DNA of 64,000 bases from VXRN01 sp963664365. Its GTDB lineage: Bacteria; Chloroflexota; Dehalococcoidia; Lucifugimonadales; UBA1123. Location: NCBI GenBank assembly GCA_963664365.1, contig OY761144.1, positions 1,860,001 to 1,924,000 on the forward strand, given 5' to 3'. Below, piece after piece: positions 51,728-60,891 of this stretch; the stretch's first letter is position 1, and each line of letters starts with the position of its first letter. Under the pieces are notes generated by a model. The model saw only the letters and a list, made by a program, of their open reading frames with translations. It was not told where the DNA came from and searched no databases. A program made the position numbers and the translations under genes.

Positions 51728-52918
51728 TCAGGCTCCGGAAAGCGACGGCATAGATCTGAGTCTGGACACCAGGCCGGCTAGGGTCTCGACCACGTAGTCC
51801 ACGTCTTCCTCAGTGTTCTCCCTTCCCAACGTAATACGCAGACTGCCCTGTGCCAGATGCGCGGGCAGGCCTATCGCGGTCAAAACGTGAGAGGGTTCGA
51901 GGGAGGCGGACGAGCACGCCGACCCGCTCGAAGCGCAGATGCCCGCGAAGTCCAGTCCCAGCAAGATCGGTTCTCCCTCCACGTTCTCGAAAGACACGTT
52001 CACGTTGTTGGGCAGGCGCCGTGTCGGGTGTCCGTTCAGCTTTACCGATTCGATTCGGTCTTGGATGCCCACGATCGCGCGGTCCCTCAGCTTGCTCAGA
52101 TGGCGCGCCGACTCCTCGCGTTCAGCGTCGGCGAGTCTCATCGCCTCGGCCAAACCGACGATTGCCGGAACGTTCTCCGTCCCGGAGCGCCTCTCTCGCT
52201 CCTGGCCGCCTCCCGCGATGAGCGGCTCGAACGGCGTTCCCCTCTTTACGTACAGCGCGCCTATCCCCTTCGGGCCGCGTATCTTGTGACCGGAAAGGCT
52301 GAGCAGGTCAACTCCAAGCCGTTTCACGTCCACCTCGACCGCGCCGACAGCCTGCACCGCGTCGGTGTGCAAGTATATCCTGCGGCCCATCGCCTGCGCC
52401 TCGCGTCCTACCGCGGCGGCGATGTCGGAGACCGGCTCGATCGTTCCGATCTCGTTGTTAGCCAGCATTACGCTGGCTAGGATCGTACGGTCGTTGACGG
52501 CGCGGGCGACCTCTTGCGGATCGACCAGCCCGTAGTCGTCCACAGGCAGATAAGTCACCTCGAACCCGAACTGCTCCAACTGGTGGCAGGCGTGGAGCAC
52601 CGCGTGGTGCTCTATGACTGTGGTGATTATGTGATTCCCGACGTTCCTCAGGGCGAACGCCACTCCCTTCAATGCCGCGTTATCCGCCTCGGTGCCGCCG
52701 GAGGTGAAGATAACCTCGCTCGCGCGGCAGCCCAGCGACCGCGCCACCGTCCTCCGGGCCGCATCGACCACGCCGCGGCTCTCCTGCGCGAGCGTGTAGA
52801 TGCTCGACGGGTTGCCAAAGTACTGGCTGAAGTACGGCATCATCGCCGCCGCAGCCTCCGGACGCACCGGCGTAGTCGCGGCGTGATCCATGTAGATCAA
52901 CCCGTTGCTCGAAACCAT
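51728..52918 (-). CDS. Cysteine desulfurase (NifS/IscS type)
   Basis: This PLP enzyme takes sulfur from cysteine for Fe-S clusters and tRNA thiolation, and some members also release selenium from selenocysteine. The 396-residue protein has 'YMDHAATTPVRPEA' at the N-terminus, 'SGGTEADNAALKG' near residue 73, the PLP lysine in 'LSLSGHKIRGPKG' near residue 205 and the catalytic cysteine loop 'SSGSACSSASLEPSHVL' near residue 330. The loop length marks class I. No IscU or MnmA gene is adjacent. A 7-bp dyad (TGAGTAT/ATACTCA) lies upstream at 53012-53028. Confidence 0.93.
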   Translation of the reverse strand: MVSSNGLIYMDHAATTPVRPEAAAAMMPYFSQYFGNPSSIYTLAQESRGVVDAARRTVARSLGCRASEVIFTSGGTEADNAALKGVAFALRNVGNHIITTVIEHHAVLHACHQLEQFGFEVTYLPVDDYGLVDPQEVARAVNDRTILASVMLANNEIGTIEPVSDIAAAVGREAQAMGRRIYLHTDAVQAVGAVEVDVKRLGVDLLSLSGHKIRGPKGIGALYVKRGTPFEPLIAGGGQERERRSGTENVPAIVGLAEAMRLADAEREESARHLSKLRDRAIVGIQDRIESVKLNGHPTRRLPNNVNVSFENVEGEPILLGLDFAGICASSGSACSSASLEPSHVLTAIGLPAHLAQGSLRITLGRENTEEDVDYVVETLAGLVSRLRSMPSLSGA

Positions 52919-53035
52919 CTAACGCGCTCCCATCGGAGGTATCCAAAGATAGCCGTAATTGTAGCATGTAGGAGCGCCAAAACTCTGACGGGCGCTCGCG
53001 AGGCCACTCATTGAGTATCTCATACTCACTACTCC

Positions 53036-53914
53036 TTATGCCTTACGCCCGGACACGATGTACCCCATAATCCTATATGCCAAGCGCGCAGCCGTCGCCG
53101 CGCTGGCCACCGGCCCCTCCTCCGGACTCAGTTCCACCAAGTCGAAACCCACCACCTCCGAATGTCGCGCCACCGCCGCCAGCAAAGCCGTCGCCTCCTC
53201 CCAGCCGAGACCTCCGGGTTCGGGCGTCCCCACCGCCGGCATAATCGAAGGGTCCAGCACGTCGAGGTCTATCGAGATGTACACCCTGCGAGACAACTCC
53301 CTGCACACCGACGCGATAACCGCATCGAGATCACCGTCGGACGGAGGCCAGTAGAACACCGGCAGCCGGTTGGCGACCGCGTAATCGTACTCCTCTTTGC
53401 TGATCGACCGCACTCCTAGCTCCACGATCCTACAGATCTCGCTGATCCGCCTCGCCGCGCAAGCGTGACCCCAGCGCGTTCCCATGTACGAATCTCTGAG
53501 GTCCGCGTGCGCGTCCATGAATAGGACGCTGAGGTCGTCGTATCTCTGCGCGCACGCCCGGACCGCGCCTATCGAGACCGTGTGCTCTCCGCCCAAAACC
53601 GCCGGAATCTTTCGGTCGCGGACCACCCCGGCCACCGTCTCTCGCACCTGCTCCACCAACCGCTCGGGCCCGGACAGGTCGGGCGCCGCCTCCGGCAGCG
53701 TGAATATCTCATGCTCGGATGCGTCTATTCCCAGCGCAACGTCGAAGTCCTCCATGTGCCGCGAGGCCTGGATGATCGCCGCGGGGCCGTACCGGGCCCC
53801 CGCGCGAAACGACGCGGTCCCGTCGTAAGGTACGGGGACGACTACGAACTTGGACCGCTCGTACACGTGCTCCGACGGAGGCGTGTCCAGAAATGTCGGC
53901 CACTGAAACCCCAC
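53036..53914 (-). CDS. speB: Agmatinase (ureohydrolase family)
   Basis: The enzyme hydrolyses agmatine to putrescine and urea. The 292-residue protein has the manganese-binding motifs of ureohydrolases: 'GGEHTVSIGAV' near residue 108, 'FMDAHADLRDSY' near residue 132 and 'SIDLDVLDPSIMP' near residue 213. A late 'FDLVELSPE' is also present. The start is a GTG one base after the speD stop (TAA-G-GTG), so the two are coupled. Together with speD it covers polyamine synthesis; an arginine decarboxylase is not in the window. A guanidinobutyrase role cannot be excluded. Confidence 0.9.
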   Translation of the reverse strand: MGFQWPTFLDTPPSEHVYERSKFVVVPVPYDGTASFRAGARYGPAAIIQASRHMEDFDVALGIDASEHEIFTLPEAAPDLSGPERLVEQVRETVAGVVRDRKIPAVLGGEHTVSIGAVRACAQRYDDLSVLFMDAHADLRDSYMGTRWGHACAARRISEICRIVELGVRSISKEEYDYAVANRLPVFYWPPSDGDLDAVIASVCRELSRRVYISIDLDVLDPSIMPAVGTPEPGGLGWEEATALLAAVARHSEVVGFDLVELSPEEGPVASAATAARLAYRIMGYIVSGRKA

Positions 53915-53915
53915 C

Positions 53916-54377
53916 TTACGAATCCCCGCCGCCAGCGGGAGATTCCAGAATCCGGCGCTGAGAGACCATGTCGGAGCGGGCCTGCCGACTGTCCAGATAC
54001 TCCACGCCACGCTCCAGAATCCGGCTCTCCACGTCCTTCAGCCCGAAAGTCCGCCTGACGACATCGGTGGACCGAGTGGAATCGAAGCGCTTGCACGAAA
54101 ACACGTCCACGTTGACGTAGCCCCGATCTGGGAAGGTGTGAACGGCGATGTGGCTCTCCGCGATCAGCACGAAGCCCGATACGCCCCAGTCCTCGGGCGT
54201 CTTGCCGCTGTACGTGTAAACCTGCGGCGGAGCAATTTTGGTCATGCCAATCTCGCCGGGATGCCGCTCCAGAAAGTCGCGGACGATTTCCGCGTCCTCC
54301 AACGTATCGCGCGCTCCGCCGTAACCGTCGATCACAAGGTGCAAATCGTGAATCGCTCCCTTCTTTTGTGTGCCCAA
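53916..54377 (-). CDS. speD: S-adenosylmethionine decarboxylase proenzyme
   Basis: SpeD supplies decarboxylated AdoMet for spermidine synthesis. The 153-residue protein matches the short prokaryotic class: Ser of the autocleavage site in 'LIAESHIAVHTFPDRGYVNV' near residue 73, followed by 'DVFSCK' with the catalytic Cys. The self-cleavage converts the Ser into the pyruvoyl group. It starts with TTG and is slightly longer at the C-terminus than most relatives. It is immediately upstream of speB. Confidence 0.93.
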   Translation of the reverse strand: MGTQKKGAIHDLHLVIDGYGGARDTLEDAEIVRDFLERHPGEIGMTKIAPPQVYTYSGKTPEDWGVSGFVLIAESHIAVHTFPDRGYVNVDVFSCKRFDSTRSTDVVRRTFGLKDVESRILERGVEYLDSRQARSDMVSQRRILESPAGGGDS

Positions 54378-54471
54378 TCGCCCGGCGAGCCGCCCGCAGG
54401 CCCAGATTCTGATAGGATCTTAGCTTAGCACTAGTCACAAAGCGCGAACAACACCGGTCCGCGTCCAATAC

Positions 54472-54564
54472 ATCGCCTAGCGATGGCATTGCGGCGTTGG
54501 CGGGCGCGGGCCGCTTCATGAAGCGCCTCTGCGGGCATCCGGGCATCCGGCGGTGGATTTCGGC
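54472..54564. repeat. Dispersed repeat, copy B
   Basis: It matches 5494-5584 with CGCCTAGCGATGG, TTGGCGGGCGCG, GGCATCCGGGCAT and GGTGGATTTCGG in the same order. It contains the palindrome CGCTTCATGAAGCG. It lies in the 350-bp gap between speD and the ABC operon, which otherwise holds one promoter. Confidence 0.6.
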
Positions 54565-54576
54565 TCTCATAACGAC

Positions 54577-54606
54577 TTGATTACCCGCGGGTCTATTCGG
54601 TAGAAT
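54577..54606 (+). promoter_or_regulatory. Candidate promoter of the Gld-like ABC operon
   Basis: TTGATT (54577-54582), 18 nt, then TAGAAT (54601-54606). Transcription near 54613 would give a leader of about 115 nt before the ATPase gene. Confidence 0.5.
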
Positions 54607-54727
54607 CCCATCGGTTCCTTGCAGTGTCAGACGCCCAAGAAAACCCAAGCGGCCCGGCCAGCGTAGTAATATGTCGGCAGGGTCGGTTCTTGCCGGACAT
54701 CCGTAGAAGGTAGGCAGACGCAATCAC

Positions 54728-55699
54728 ATGATCGAAGTCAACGACCTGACGAAATACTATGGCAGCTTTCCGGCGGTCATGGACATCAACTTCAAGGTCG
54801 AACAGGGAGAGATCGTCGGCTTTCTCGGACCGAACGGCGCGGGCAAGTCCACGACCATGAAGGTAATCACAGGCTTCATTCCCCCTTCGAGCGGAACTGC
54901 TACGGTCGCCGGATACGACATCATCAACGAGTCGCTGGAGGCGCGAAGGCATATCGGCTACATGCCGGAAACCGTCCCCCTGTACACGGAGATGACCGTC
55001 CGCGAGTACCTCGACTACATGGGCAAGCTCAGGGGAATGACCGCCGAGCGCATCCGGGCGCGCATCGACGACGTGGTCGAAATCTGCCACCTCGAGGACT
55101 ACCACACCTCCATCATAGGCAAGCTCTCCAAGGGCTTCAGGCAGAGACTCGGAATAGCTCAAGCTATCCTCCACGAGCCGGATGTCCTCGTCCTAGACGA
55201 ACCTACAATTGGCATCGATCCCATTCAGGTCGTGGAGACCCGCCAGCTCATAAAAGACCTCGGCGGCGAGCACACCTTGATTCTCAGCACCCACATCCTG
55301 CCGGAAGTGAGCCAGATTTGCGAGCGGGTAATCGTTATCAACGAGGGGCAGATCGTCGCCACCGACGAGCCGAACAACCTCGCCAGGCGGCTGCTCGGCA
55401 GCGAGCGCGTCGATCTCCAGGTGAAGGGGCCTCAGCAGGAGGTCATAGCCGCGCTCGAAACGGTGGACGGCGTCGGGAGCGTCTCTCGGATCAACATCCA
55501 GCGAGGCGAGCTCCCGCAGTACCGCGTCGAGTCGGAGTTGGGAGAGGAGATCAGGGCCGACCTCGCGAGGACCGTAGTCGAGCGCGGGTGGGAACTCCAC
55601 CGCCTGGAAGCGGTCACGATGTCGCTCGAAGAGATATTCCTGCGCCTCACCACTGAGGACGAGTATAGCCCCGACGGAGAGTCGGAGGTCTCTGAATGA
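54728..55699 (+). CDS. ABC transporter ATP-binding protein (GldA/CcmA-like)
   Basis: The 323-residue ATPase has Walker A 'GFLGPNGAGKSTTMK' near residue 37, the Q-loop 'YMPETVPLY', signature 'KLSKGFRQRLGIAQA' near residue 135 and Walker B 'VLVLDEPTIGID' near residue 155. A C-terminal regulatory domain of about 90 residues follows. It belongs to the ABC-2 exporter group. It overlaps the permease gene by 4 bp (ATGA) and starts a four-gene unit. Confidence 0.94.
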   Translation: MIEVNDLTKYYGSFPAVMDINFKVEQGEIVGFLGPNGAGKSTTMKVITGFIPPSSGTATVAGYDIINESLEARRHIGYMPETVPLYTEMTVREYLDYMGKLRGMTAERIRARIDDVVEICHLEDYHTSIIGKLSKGFRQRLGIAQAILHEPDVLVLDEPTIGIDPIQVVETRQLIKDLGGEHTLILSTHILPEVSQICERVIVINEGQIVATDEPNNLARRLLGSERVDLQVKGPQQEVIAALETVDGVGSVSRINIQRGELPQYRVESELGEEIRADLARTVVERGWELHRLEAVTMSLEEIFLRLTTEDEYSPDGESEVSE

Positions 55700-56406
55700 A
55701 CACATTTTACATAGCCTGGAAAGAGAGCAAGATTTACTTCGCCACCCCCGCCGCGTACATAGTGGGCGCGATGTTCTTGGCGCTGACCGGGATATTCTTC
55801 GTCTTCGAAGTGACCGCGCCTTTCTCCGAGGCCAGCGTCCGCGGAATCGTGGACTGGGCCAGTTTCTTCCTCATCTTCCTAGCCCCCCTTCTGACTATGC
55901 GCCTCCTTTCCGAGGAGCAGAAGCTCGGCACTCTGGAGCTTCTCCTCACCGCCCCCGTAAGGGACTGGGAGGTAATTCTGGGCAAGTACATAGCAAGCCT
56001 GCTGGCGCTGCTGGCGATTCTGGCCGTGACCCTCTACTACACCCTGCTGCTCTACGTGTTCGGCGACCCCGACACCGGCCCTGTCCTGAGCGGGTATCTG
56101 GGCCTCGTGCTGTACGGCGCGGCGGCTCTCGCGATAGGACTTCTCGGCTCGTCTCTTTCGGCCAACCAGATCGTCGCCGCCGTCGTCGGGATTGCCATTC
56201 TGCTCATGCTCGCGTTCGCCAACCGCGTCGGCGACCTCGTCACTGGCATAGCCGCGCAGGTGTTCAATGGACTTTCGATGAACGAGCACATCTCGGACTT
56301 CAGCCGAGGCGTCATCGACACGTCCAGCGTGGCATTCTTCCTCTCCCTAGCGGCGGTTTTCCTGTTCCTATCCATCAGATCACTAGAAACTCGCAGGTGG
56401 CGTTAG
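55696..56406 (+). CDS. ABC-2 type permease (GldF-like)
   Basis: The 236-residue protein has six membrane helices and typical ABC-2 features: 'FYIAWKESKIYFATPAAYIV' at the N-terminus, 'LLTMRLLSEEQKLGTLELLL' near residue 62 and 'TAPVRDWEVILGKYIASL'. Its last helix leads to 'IRSLETRRWR'. It would form the membrane channel with the ATPase upstream. The next gene begins on the base after its stop codon. Confidence 0.92.
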   Translation: MNTFYIAWKESKIYFATPAAYIVGAMFLALTGIFFVFEVTAPFSEASVRGIVDWASFFLIFLAPLLTMRLLSEEQKLGTLELLLTAPVRDWEVILGKYIASLLALLAILAVTLYYTLLLYVFGDPDTGPVLSGYLGLVLYGAAALAIGLLGSSLSANQIVAAVVGIAILLMLAFANRVGDLVTGIAAQVFNGLSMNEHISDFSRGVIDTSSVAFFLSLAAVFLFLSIRSLETRRWR

Positions 56407-58059
56407 TTGGCTAGACAACCCGAAAGAAGAGAGTCCGTCAGCCTCGGTATTCTCGACTCGCTGAAGTCCGCGGGCTTCTGGAGCGCGATAGGCGCCGTCG
56501 TTGGGGTCATAGGTACCCTGGTCGGCGTGGTATTGTTCCTCACCGTCGAGCCGCTGAGGGACTTTGCGGTATCCATCCTGATCATCGGACTCGTGCTGCT
56601 GTTCCTAGCCATAGTCCTCTCGCCCCGCGCAATAGCCATCTTCATGGCCGGCAGGCAGGGACGGTACGGCACCAACCTCGCCATTATGACCGCCGCCTTC
56701 TTCATCATCGTCATCCTGATCAACTTCCTGCTGTTCAGAAACCCGACGCGGGTCGACGTCACCGCCACTCGCGTATTCAGCCTATCGCAGCAGACGGTCA
56801 ACATACTTGGCGACCTCGACGCTCCCGTTCGCGCCAACGCCTTCTTCGTACCCACCAACAACGACACGGAGTTTCTGAGGCAGCAAGCCGAAGACATGCT
56901 GAACGAGTTCACCAGGCGGAGCGGCAACTTCACCTATAGATTCGTGGATCCCGAACTGAACAGAAGCACCGCCGAAAGGTTCAACGTCACCGACTACCCG
57001 GTCATCGTGTTCGAGAACCTGACGACCGATACCCTCGAAGATGTATTCACCATGACCGAGCAGGACTTTGTCACCGCGCTTCTCGTTGTGACCGGGGTCG
57101 ATCAGAAGAAAATCTATCTCTTGACCGGACACCAAGAGGCCGGAATAACCCGAGACCCCCTGACACTCCAGACCGACCTCGAAGGCTTCGACCTTGCCCT
57201 GAACGGGATGCAGAGGGACAACTACGCCGTTCTCCCCCTCAACCTCAGGCAGGACCCGAAGATACCTGAAGACGCCGCCGCTCTCGTAATCCCAGGTCCC
57301 AAGAGCGACCTGAGCGAGGATGAAGAGAACGCCATTACCGAGTATCTCGTAAACGGCGGAGGCGTCGTCTTCCTGCTCGACCCGGATACCCCCGAGTCGT
57401 TCAGAAGAGTGCTCGCGAACTGGGGTCTTCTTCTCGCCCCCAACCCGGTCGCGGACCTGATCAGCAACGTGGCCGGAGAGGCCACCACGCCGATGGCGCA
57501 GAGGTCTAACGGGCAGTTCGCCAGCGGCGCCATAACGGACATACCGATTGCGAATCGTATCAACGTCGTCTTCTTCGCCGACGCCACGGCGGTTCAACCT
57601 CTCCTGCCACCCGAGGAGATTCCCCCCTTCATGACGTACAGCCCCTTGGTGCTGACCACGCCCGCAAGCTGGCTTGAGACGGACGAAGAGGAGGTAAAGT
57701 ACGACGCCGATAAGGACATTCGCGGGCAGTTCCACTTGATGGGAGTCATGGAGACTGGTAGTTCGCTGTCAGGCCAGATAGTCGCCCAAGACAAGACCGC
57801 TCGGCTCGTCGTCTTTGGAGATTCGGACTTCGCCCGCAACAAGTTCTTCTTCCAAAGCGACAACTCAAATCTGTTTCTCAACACCGTCAACTGGCTCGCC
57901 GGAGACTACAACCTGATAGACATTCGACCCCGAATCGTCGTCTATAGAGAGTTGGTGCTGAACCAGCGCGAACGCGACTTCATCAAGTGGTCGAGTTGGT
58001 TCTTCCCCCCGTCCTTGATGCTGATACTCGGCGCGATCGTCTGGTGGCGGCGGCGCTAG
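56407..58059 (+). CDS. GldG-like ABC-associated extracytoplasmic protein
   Basis: The 550-residue protein belongs to the ABC-type uncharacterized transport system family found with GldF. It has two or three N-terminal membrane helices (about residues 20-110), a large outer domain ('VTATRVFSLSQQTVNILGDL', 'VFENLTTDTLEDV', 'IYLLTGHQEAGI', 'GGGVVFLLDPDTPESF') and a C-terminal helix ('SLMLILGAIVWWRRR'). The start is TTG directly after the permease stop, with AGGTGG upstream. In gliding bacteria the relatives act in motility; here the substrate is unknown. Confidence 0.9.
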   Translation: MARQPERRESVSLGILDSLKSAGFWSAIGAVVGVIGTLVGVVLFLTVEPLRDFAVSILIIGLVLLFLAIVLSPRAIAIFMAGRQGRYGTNLAIMTAAFFIIVILINFLLFRNPTRVDVTATRVFSLSQQTVNILGDLDAPVRANAFFVPTNNDTEFLRQQAEDMLNEFTRRSGNFTYRFVDPELNRSTAERFNVTDYPVIVFENLTTDTLEDVFTMTEQDFVTALLVVTGVDQKKIYLLTGHQEAGITRDPLTLQTDLEGFDLALNGMQRDNYAVLPLNLRQDPKIPEDAAALVIPGPKSDLSEDEENAITEYLVNGGGVVFLLDPDTPESFRRVLANWGLLLAPNPVADLISNVAGEATTPMAQRSNGQFASGAITDIPIANRINVVFFADATAVQPLLPPEEIPPFMTYSPLVLTTPASWLETDEEEVKYDADKDIRGQFHLMGVMETGSSLSGQIVAQDKTARLVVFGDSDFARNKFFFQSDNSNLFLNTVNWLAGDYNLIDIRPRIVVYRELVLNQRERDFIKWSSWFFPPSLMLILGAIVWWRRR

Positions 58060-58071
58060 GCGGACCGAGCC

Positions 58072-59088
58072 ATGAACTGGAAACTCACCCTCGGTTTGGT
58101 TGTGCTGGCGGCGGCCTTGGCCTTCGTGGCGCTCTACTGGAAACCTTTCGAAAGCCCGCCGGAGCGGCGCGCCGCAAGTCCCTGGTTCTACCAGGTCAGC
58201 ATGGACGACATCGTCAAGATAGACGTAACCGCGGAAGACGCCACGATAGGCTTCAACAAGAACGACCAGGACGCATGGCAATTCGACGACATGGCTTCCC
58301 CGCCCGACCCATACCGCTGGGGCGGAATCGTGCTTCTACTCAGCGGACCGCAGACCCGTCGGGACTTCTCGGAGATCAGACCGGTTATCGAAGACCCCGC
58401 GGAGTACGGACTCGACAGACCACTGCTCGTGGTCAACGTCGGACTCACTGCCGACAGGCACCTAGAATTCCGCCTGGGCGACAAGACCCCGGACGGCAAC
58501 CACCACTACGGCCAGGTCATTGGGTTCCCGCAGCTCTACACCATCGCCGACTCTTGGGGCGAAGTGCTCACCAGACTGGCCCACGAGCCTCCTATTCCAA
58601 AGTGGTGGATACAGCGAGACCCGGAGGAGATCGTAGAGGTCAACATAGACCTGCGGGAGCCGGGCGAAAAAGACAGGCCCCGCCTGCGACTCCAGAAGGA
58701 AGAGGAAGGATGGTTTGCCAAGCACTTCCCAAATGACGAGGAGAACCGCCCGGTGGACGCGGAGAAGTGGTCGGAATACCTGCCGCTGATCGGAGGCCCC
58801 GGCGAAATGGTCATCGAAAAGTACAGGGTGACAAGCCGCGACTACGCCGACTGGGGAATCGATGAGGAGGGCCGCTACATAGAGCTTCGATTCGCAGGGC
58901 TGACCGAAGAGGGCGTAAAGTACACCGACGGCATTCCCTTCCTCATCGGCAACGAAACTCCCGACGGCGAAGGCTACTACGCCGTTCCCATCAGTAGTCA
59001 AAGCTCCGTTTCCAACGTATTGAATCTCGACGCCGACTGGGTCGATGCTCTGTTCGGCCTGGTGTCCGACGTCCCTTACGCCGAGTAG
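58072..59088 (+). CDS. DUF4340 domain protein
   Basis: The 338-residue protein has an N-terminal anchor helix ('LTLGLVVLAAALAFVALYW') and then DUF4340-type beta-rich sequence with repeated 'DIVKIDVTAED', 'YGLDRPLLVVNV' and 'EIVEVNIDL' strands. DUF4340 genes regularly follow GldG-like genes, and this is 12 bp behind one. It would sit on the outer face of the membrane with the complex. Function is unknown. Confidence 0.85.
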   Translation: MNWKLTLGLVVLAAALAFVALYWKPFESPPERRAASPWFYQVSMDDIVKIDVTAEDATIGFNKNDQDAWQFDDMASPPDPYRWGGIVLLLSGPQTRRDFSEIRPVIEDPAEYGLDRPLLVVNVGLTADRHLEFRLGDKTPDGNHHYGQVIGFPQLYTIADSWGEVLTRLAHEPPIPKWWIQRDPEEIVEVNIDLREPGEKDRPRLRLQKEEEGWFAKHFPNDEENRPVDAEKWSEYLPLIGGPGEMVIEKYRVTSRDYADWGIDEEGRYIELRFAGLTEEGVKYTDGIPFLIGNETPDGEGYYAVPISSQSSVSNVLNLDADWVDALFGLVSDVPYAE

Positions 59089-59111
59089 CCTGCGGCCCAC
59101 AAACTCCCCCC

Positions 59112-60362
59112 ATGCACGCTGAGATAATCTCCATCGGGACCGAACTCCTGATGGGAGAGACGATAGACACCAACTCAGCCTATCTTGCCGACGAGCTTAT
59201 CAAAATCGGCGTTGAGTTGCGCTGGGTCACCAAGGTCGGAGACCATCGCGGACGGCTCGAAGAGGCCGTGAGACGCGCGTGGCAAAGGTCCGATCTGACA
59301 CTAACGACCGGCGGCTTGGGTCCGACCTCAGACGACATGACTCGGGAATCCATCGCGGCGGTCATGGGCGAGAAGATGGAAGTCCAAGAAGACCTGCTCG
59401 TCCATCTCACGGCGCAGTTCGAGGGTCGTGGAATCCAGATGCCCCCGACCAATATCAAGCAGGCGACTCTAATCCCGTCGGCCCAAGTAATCCCCAACTC
59501 CATGGGCACGGCTCCGGGCTGGTGGATCGAAAGAGACGGGCGAGTCATTGTCGCTCTGCCCGGCCCGCCGCGAGAGCTCGGCCACGTCTGGGAGAACGAA
59601 GTTGTACCTAGACTGCGTGCGCTCAATCCCGAAGTCGCCATAGCTACGCGCACGCTCAAGACGTTCGGCGTCACCGAAGGCGGACTCGACGAAGCGCTGT
59701 CCGAGCTCTTCGGCAGCCGGAATCCAACGCTCGGCATATACTCCAAGCCGGACGGCATTCACCTGCGCGCAATAGCCACCGCGCCAACTGAACGTGAAGC
59801 GCGCGCACTGATCGAGCCGATGGAATCCGAGATTAGGAAAAACGTCGGGCACGCGATTTGGGGCGAAGACGACGATACGCCGGTCTCAGCCGCGCTGGAC
59901 GCTCTTAAGTCCAAAGGTCTGACTCTCGCTATCGTCGAGGGATTCACCGGAGGGCTGATTTCCAGCACGCTCTTGGAATCCGACGAAGCCTCCGGAGTTC
60001 TTATCGGCTCGCTGGTACTCTCGCCTGACGGACTATCGTCGGGGCCGCTGGGAGTCGAAGGGATTTCGGTTGGCAGCCCGATGCCGTCAGACGCCGAGAG
60101 ACTGGCGTCGGCGGCGCGGGCCACTTTCTCCGCGGACGTCGGACTGGCGGTTACGGGCCTTGTGACCGAGGCAACGGAGCAGTCAGGGCCTGTCGGCACG
60201 ACGCACATCGGAATCTTGGTCGGCGACCGCAGCCATGTCCAAGCCGGATACTACCCTACTCGTCGGCTGAGAATCCGGGCGCGAGCGGTTACGCACGCCT
60301 TGCTGGAGCTTGCGAGAGTGGTCTCGACCGGATCCGGAGGGCACGAATCGCGCTGGGGCTAA
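59112..60362 (+). CDS. cinA: CinA-like protein with a degenerate C-terminal domain
   Basis: The 416-residue protein has the full-length CinA architecture. The N-terminal MoaB-like domain is well kept ('AEIISIGTELLMGETIDTNS', 'TTGGLGPTSDDMTRE', 'NSMGTAPGWWIE', 'VALPGPPREL') and acts on ADP-ribose or NAD-related pyrophosphates in relatives. The C-terminal nicotinamide-nucleotide amidase domain has lost its key residues: 'VEGFTGG' near residue 275 replaces AESCTGG, and the Tyr and Lys of the next motif are gone. It follows the ABC operon by 23 bp on the same strand. Confidence 0.88.
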   Translation: MHAEIISIGTELLMGETIDTNSAYLADELIKIGVELRWVTKVGDHRGRLEEAVRRAWQRSDLTLTTGGLGPTSDDMTRESIAAVMGEKMEVQEDLLVHLTAQFEGRGIQMPPTNIKQATLIPSAQVIPNSMGTAPGWWIERDGRVIVALPGPPRELGHVWENEVVPRLRALNPEVAIATRTLKTFGVTEGGLDEALSELFGSRNPTLGIYSKPDGIHLRAIATAPTEREARALIEPMESEIRKNVGHAIWGEDDDTPVSAALDALKSKGLTLAIVEGFTGGLISSTLLESDEASGVLIGSLVLSPDGLSSGPLGVEGISVGSPMPSDAERLASAARATFSADVGLAVTGLVTEATEQSGPVGTTHIGILVGDRSHVQAGYYPTRRLRIRARAVTHALLELARVVSTGSGGHESRWG

Positions 60363-60399
60363 GGACAATAACCTGGATAGATGGCGGCTACGTCCCGTC

Positions 60400-60888
60400 T
60401 TACCTGAGGGACCTCAGCATCTCCAAAGCGCCGTCTGACTCAGGATCGATTGCGGAGATTCCGCACGCCCCACATGCCTCCAAGATTTCTCGGTCTGCGC
60501 TCACCACATAGAATTCCAGGCCACCCATTGCCCTACTGGCCATCATCATAGAAGCGAAATGCAACGCATCCGCCGTTCGCAGGTGATGTTCACCAACTAT
60601 GCCGATTGCCTCGCCGACCAAAGCGCTTTGAACAGGGATAACGATCACGTCATAATCGTCAATGTCCCGGCTGAACCGTCCAAGCATCGCCTGATACTCT
60701 CCGCGAATTATCACACGTCCCTTTAGCAGCCGCGCCGCAACAGCGTTCACTTCCAAAACTGTCAAGTGGGAGGTCACCAAAGTCTCGGAGTGAGTCGTCC
60801 TGTCAAAGATCTCCTCGACTACCTCTGACCCAACTTCAGATTTGTACCGTTTCATCAATGCTGAGGTCTCAAGGTAGTAGGTTGACAT
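60400..60888 (-). CDS. PIN-domain toxin (VapC-like)
   Basis: The 162-residue PIN protein has the order of acidic residues expected of VapC: 'YYLETSALMKRY' at the N-terminus, Glu in 'TVLEVNAVAARL' near residue 45, Asp in 'LRTADALHFASM' near residue 105 and Asp in 'VVSADREILEA' near residue 130. The first acidic residue is Glu in place of the usual Asp. It follows its likely antitoxin gene by 3 bp on the same strand. Confidence 0.85.
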   Translation of the reverse strand: MSTYYLETSALMKRYKSEVGSEVVEEIFDRTTHSETLVTSHLTVLEVNAVAARLLKGRVIIRGEYQAMLGRFSRDIDDYDVIVIPVQSALVGEAIGIVGEHHLRTADALHFASMMMASRAMGGLEFYVVSADREILEACGACGISAIDPESDGALEMLRSLR

Positions 60889-60891
60889 GAG

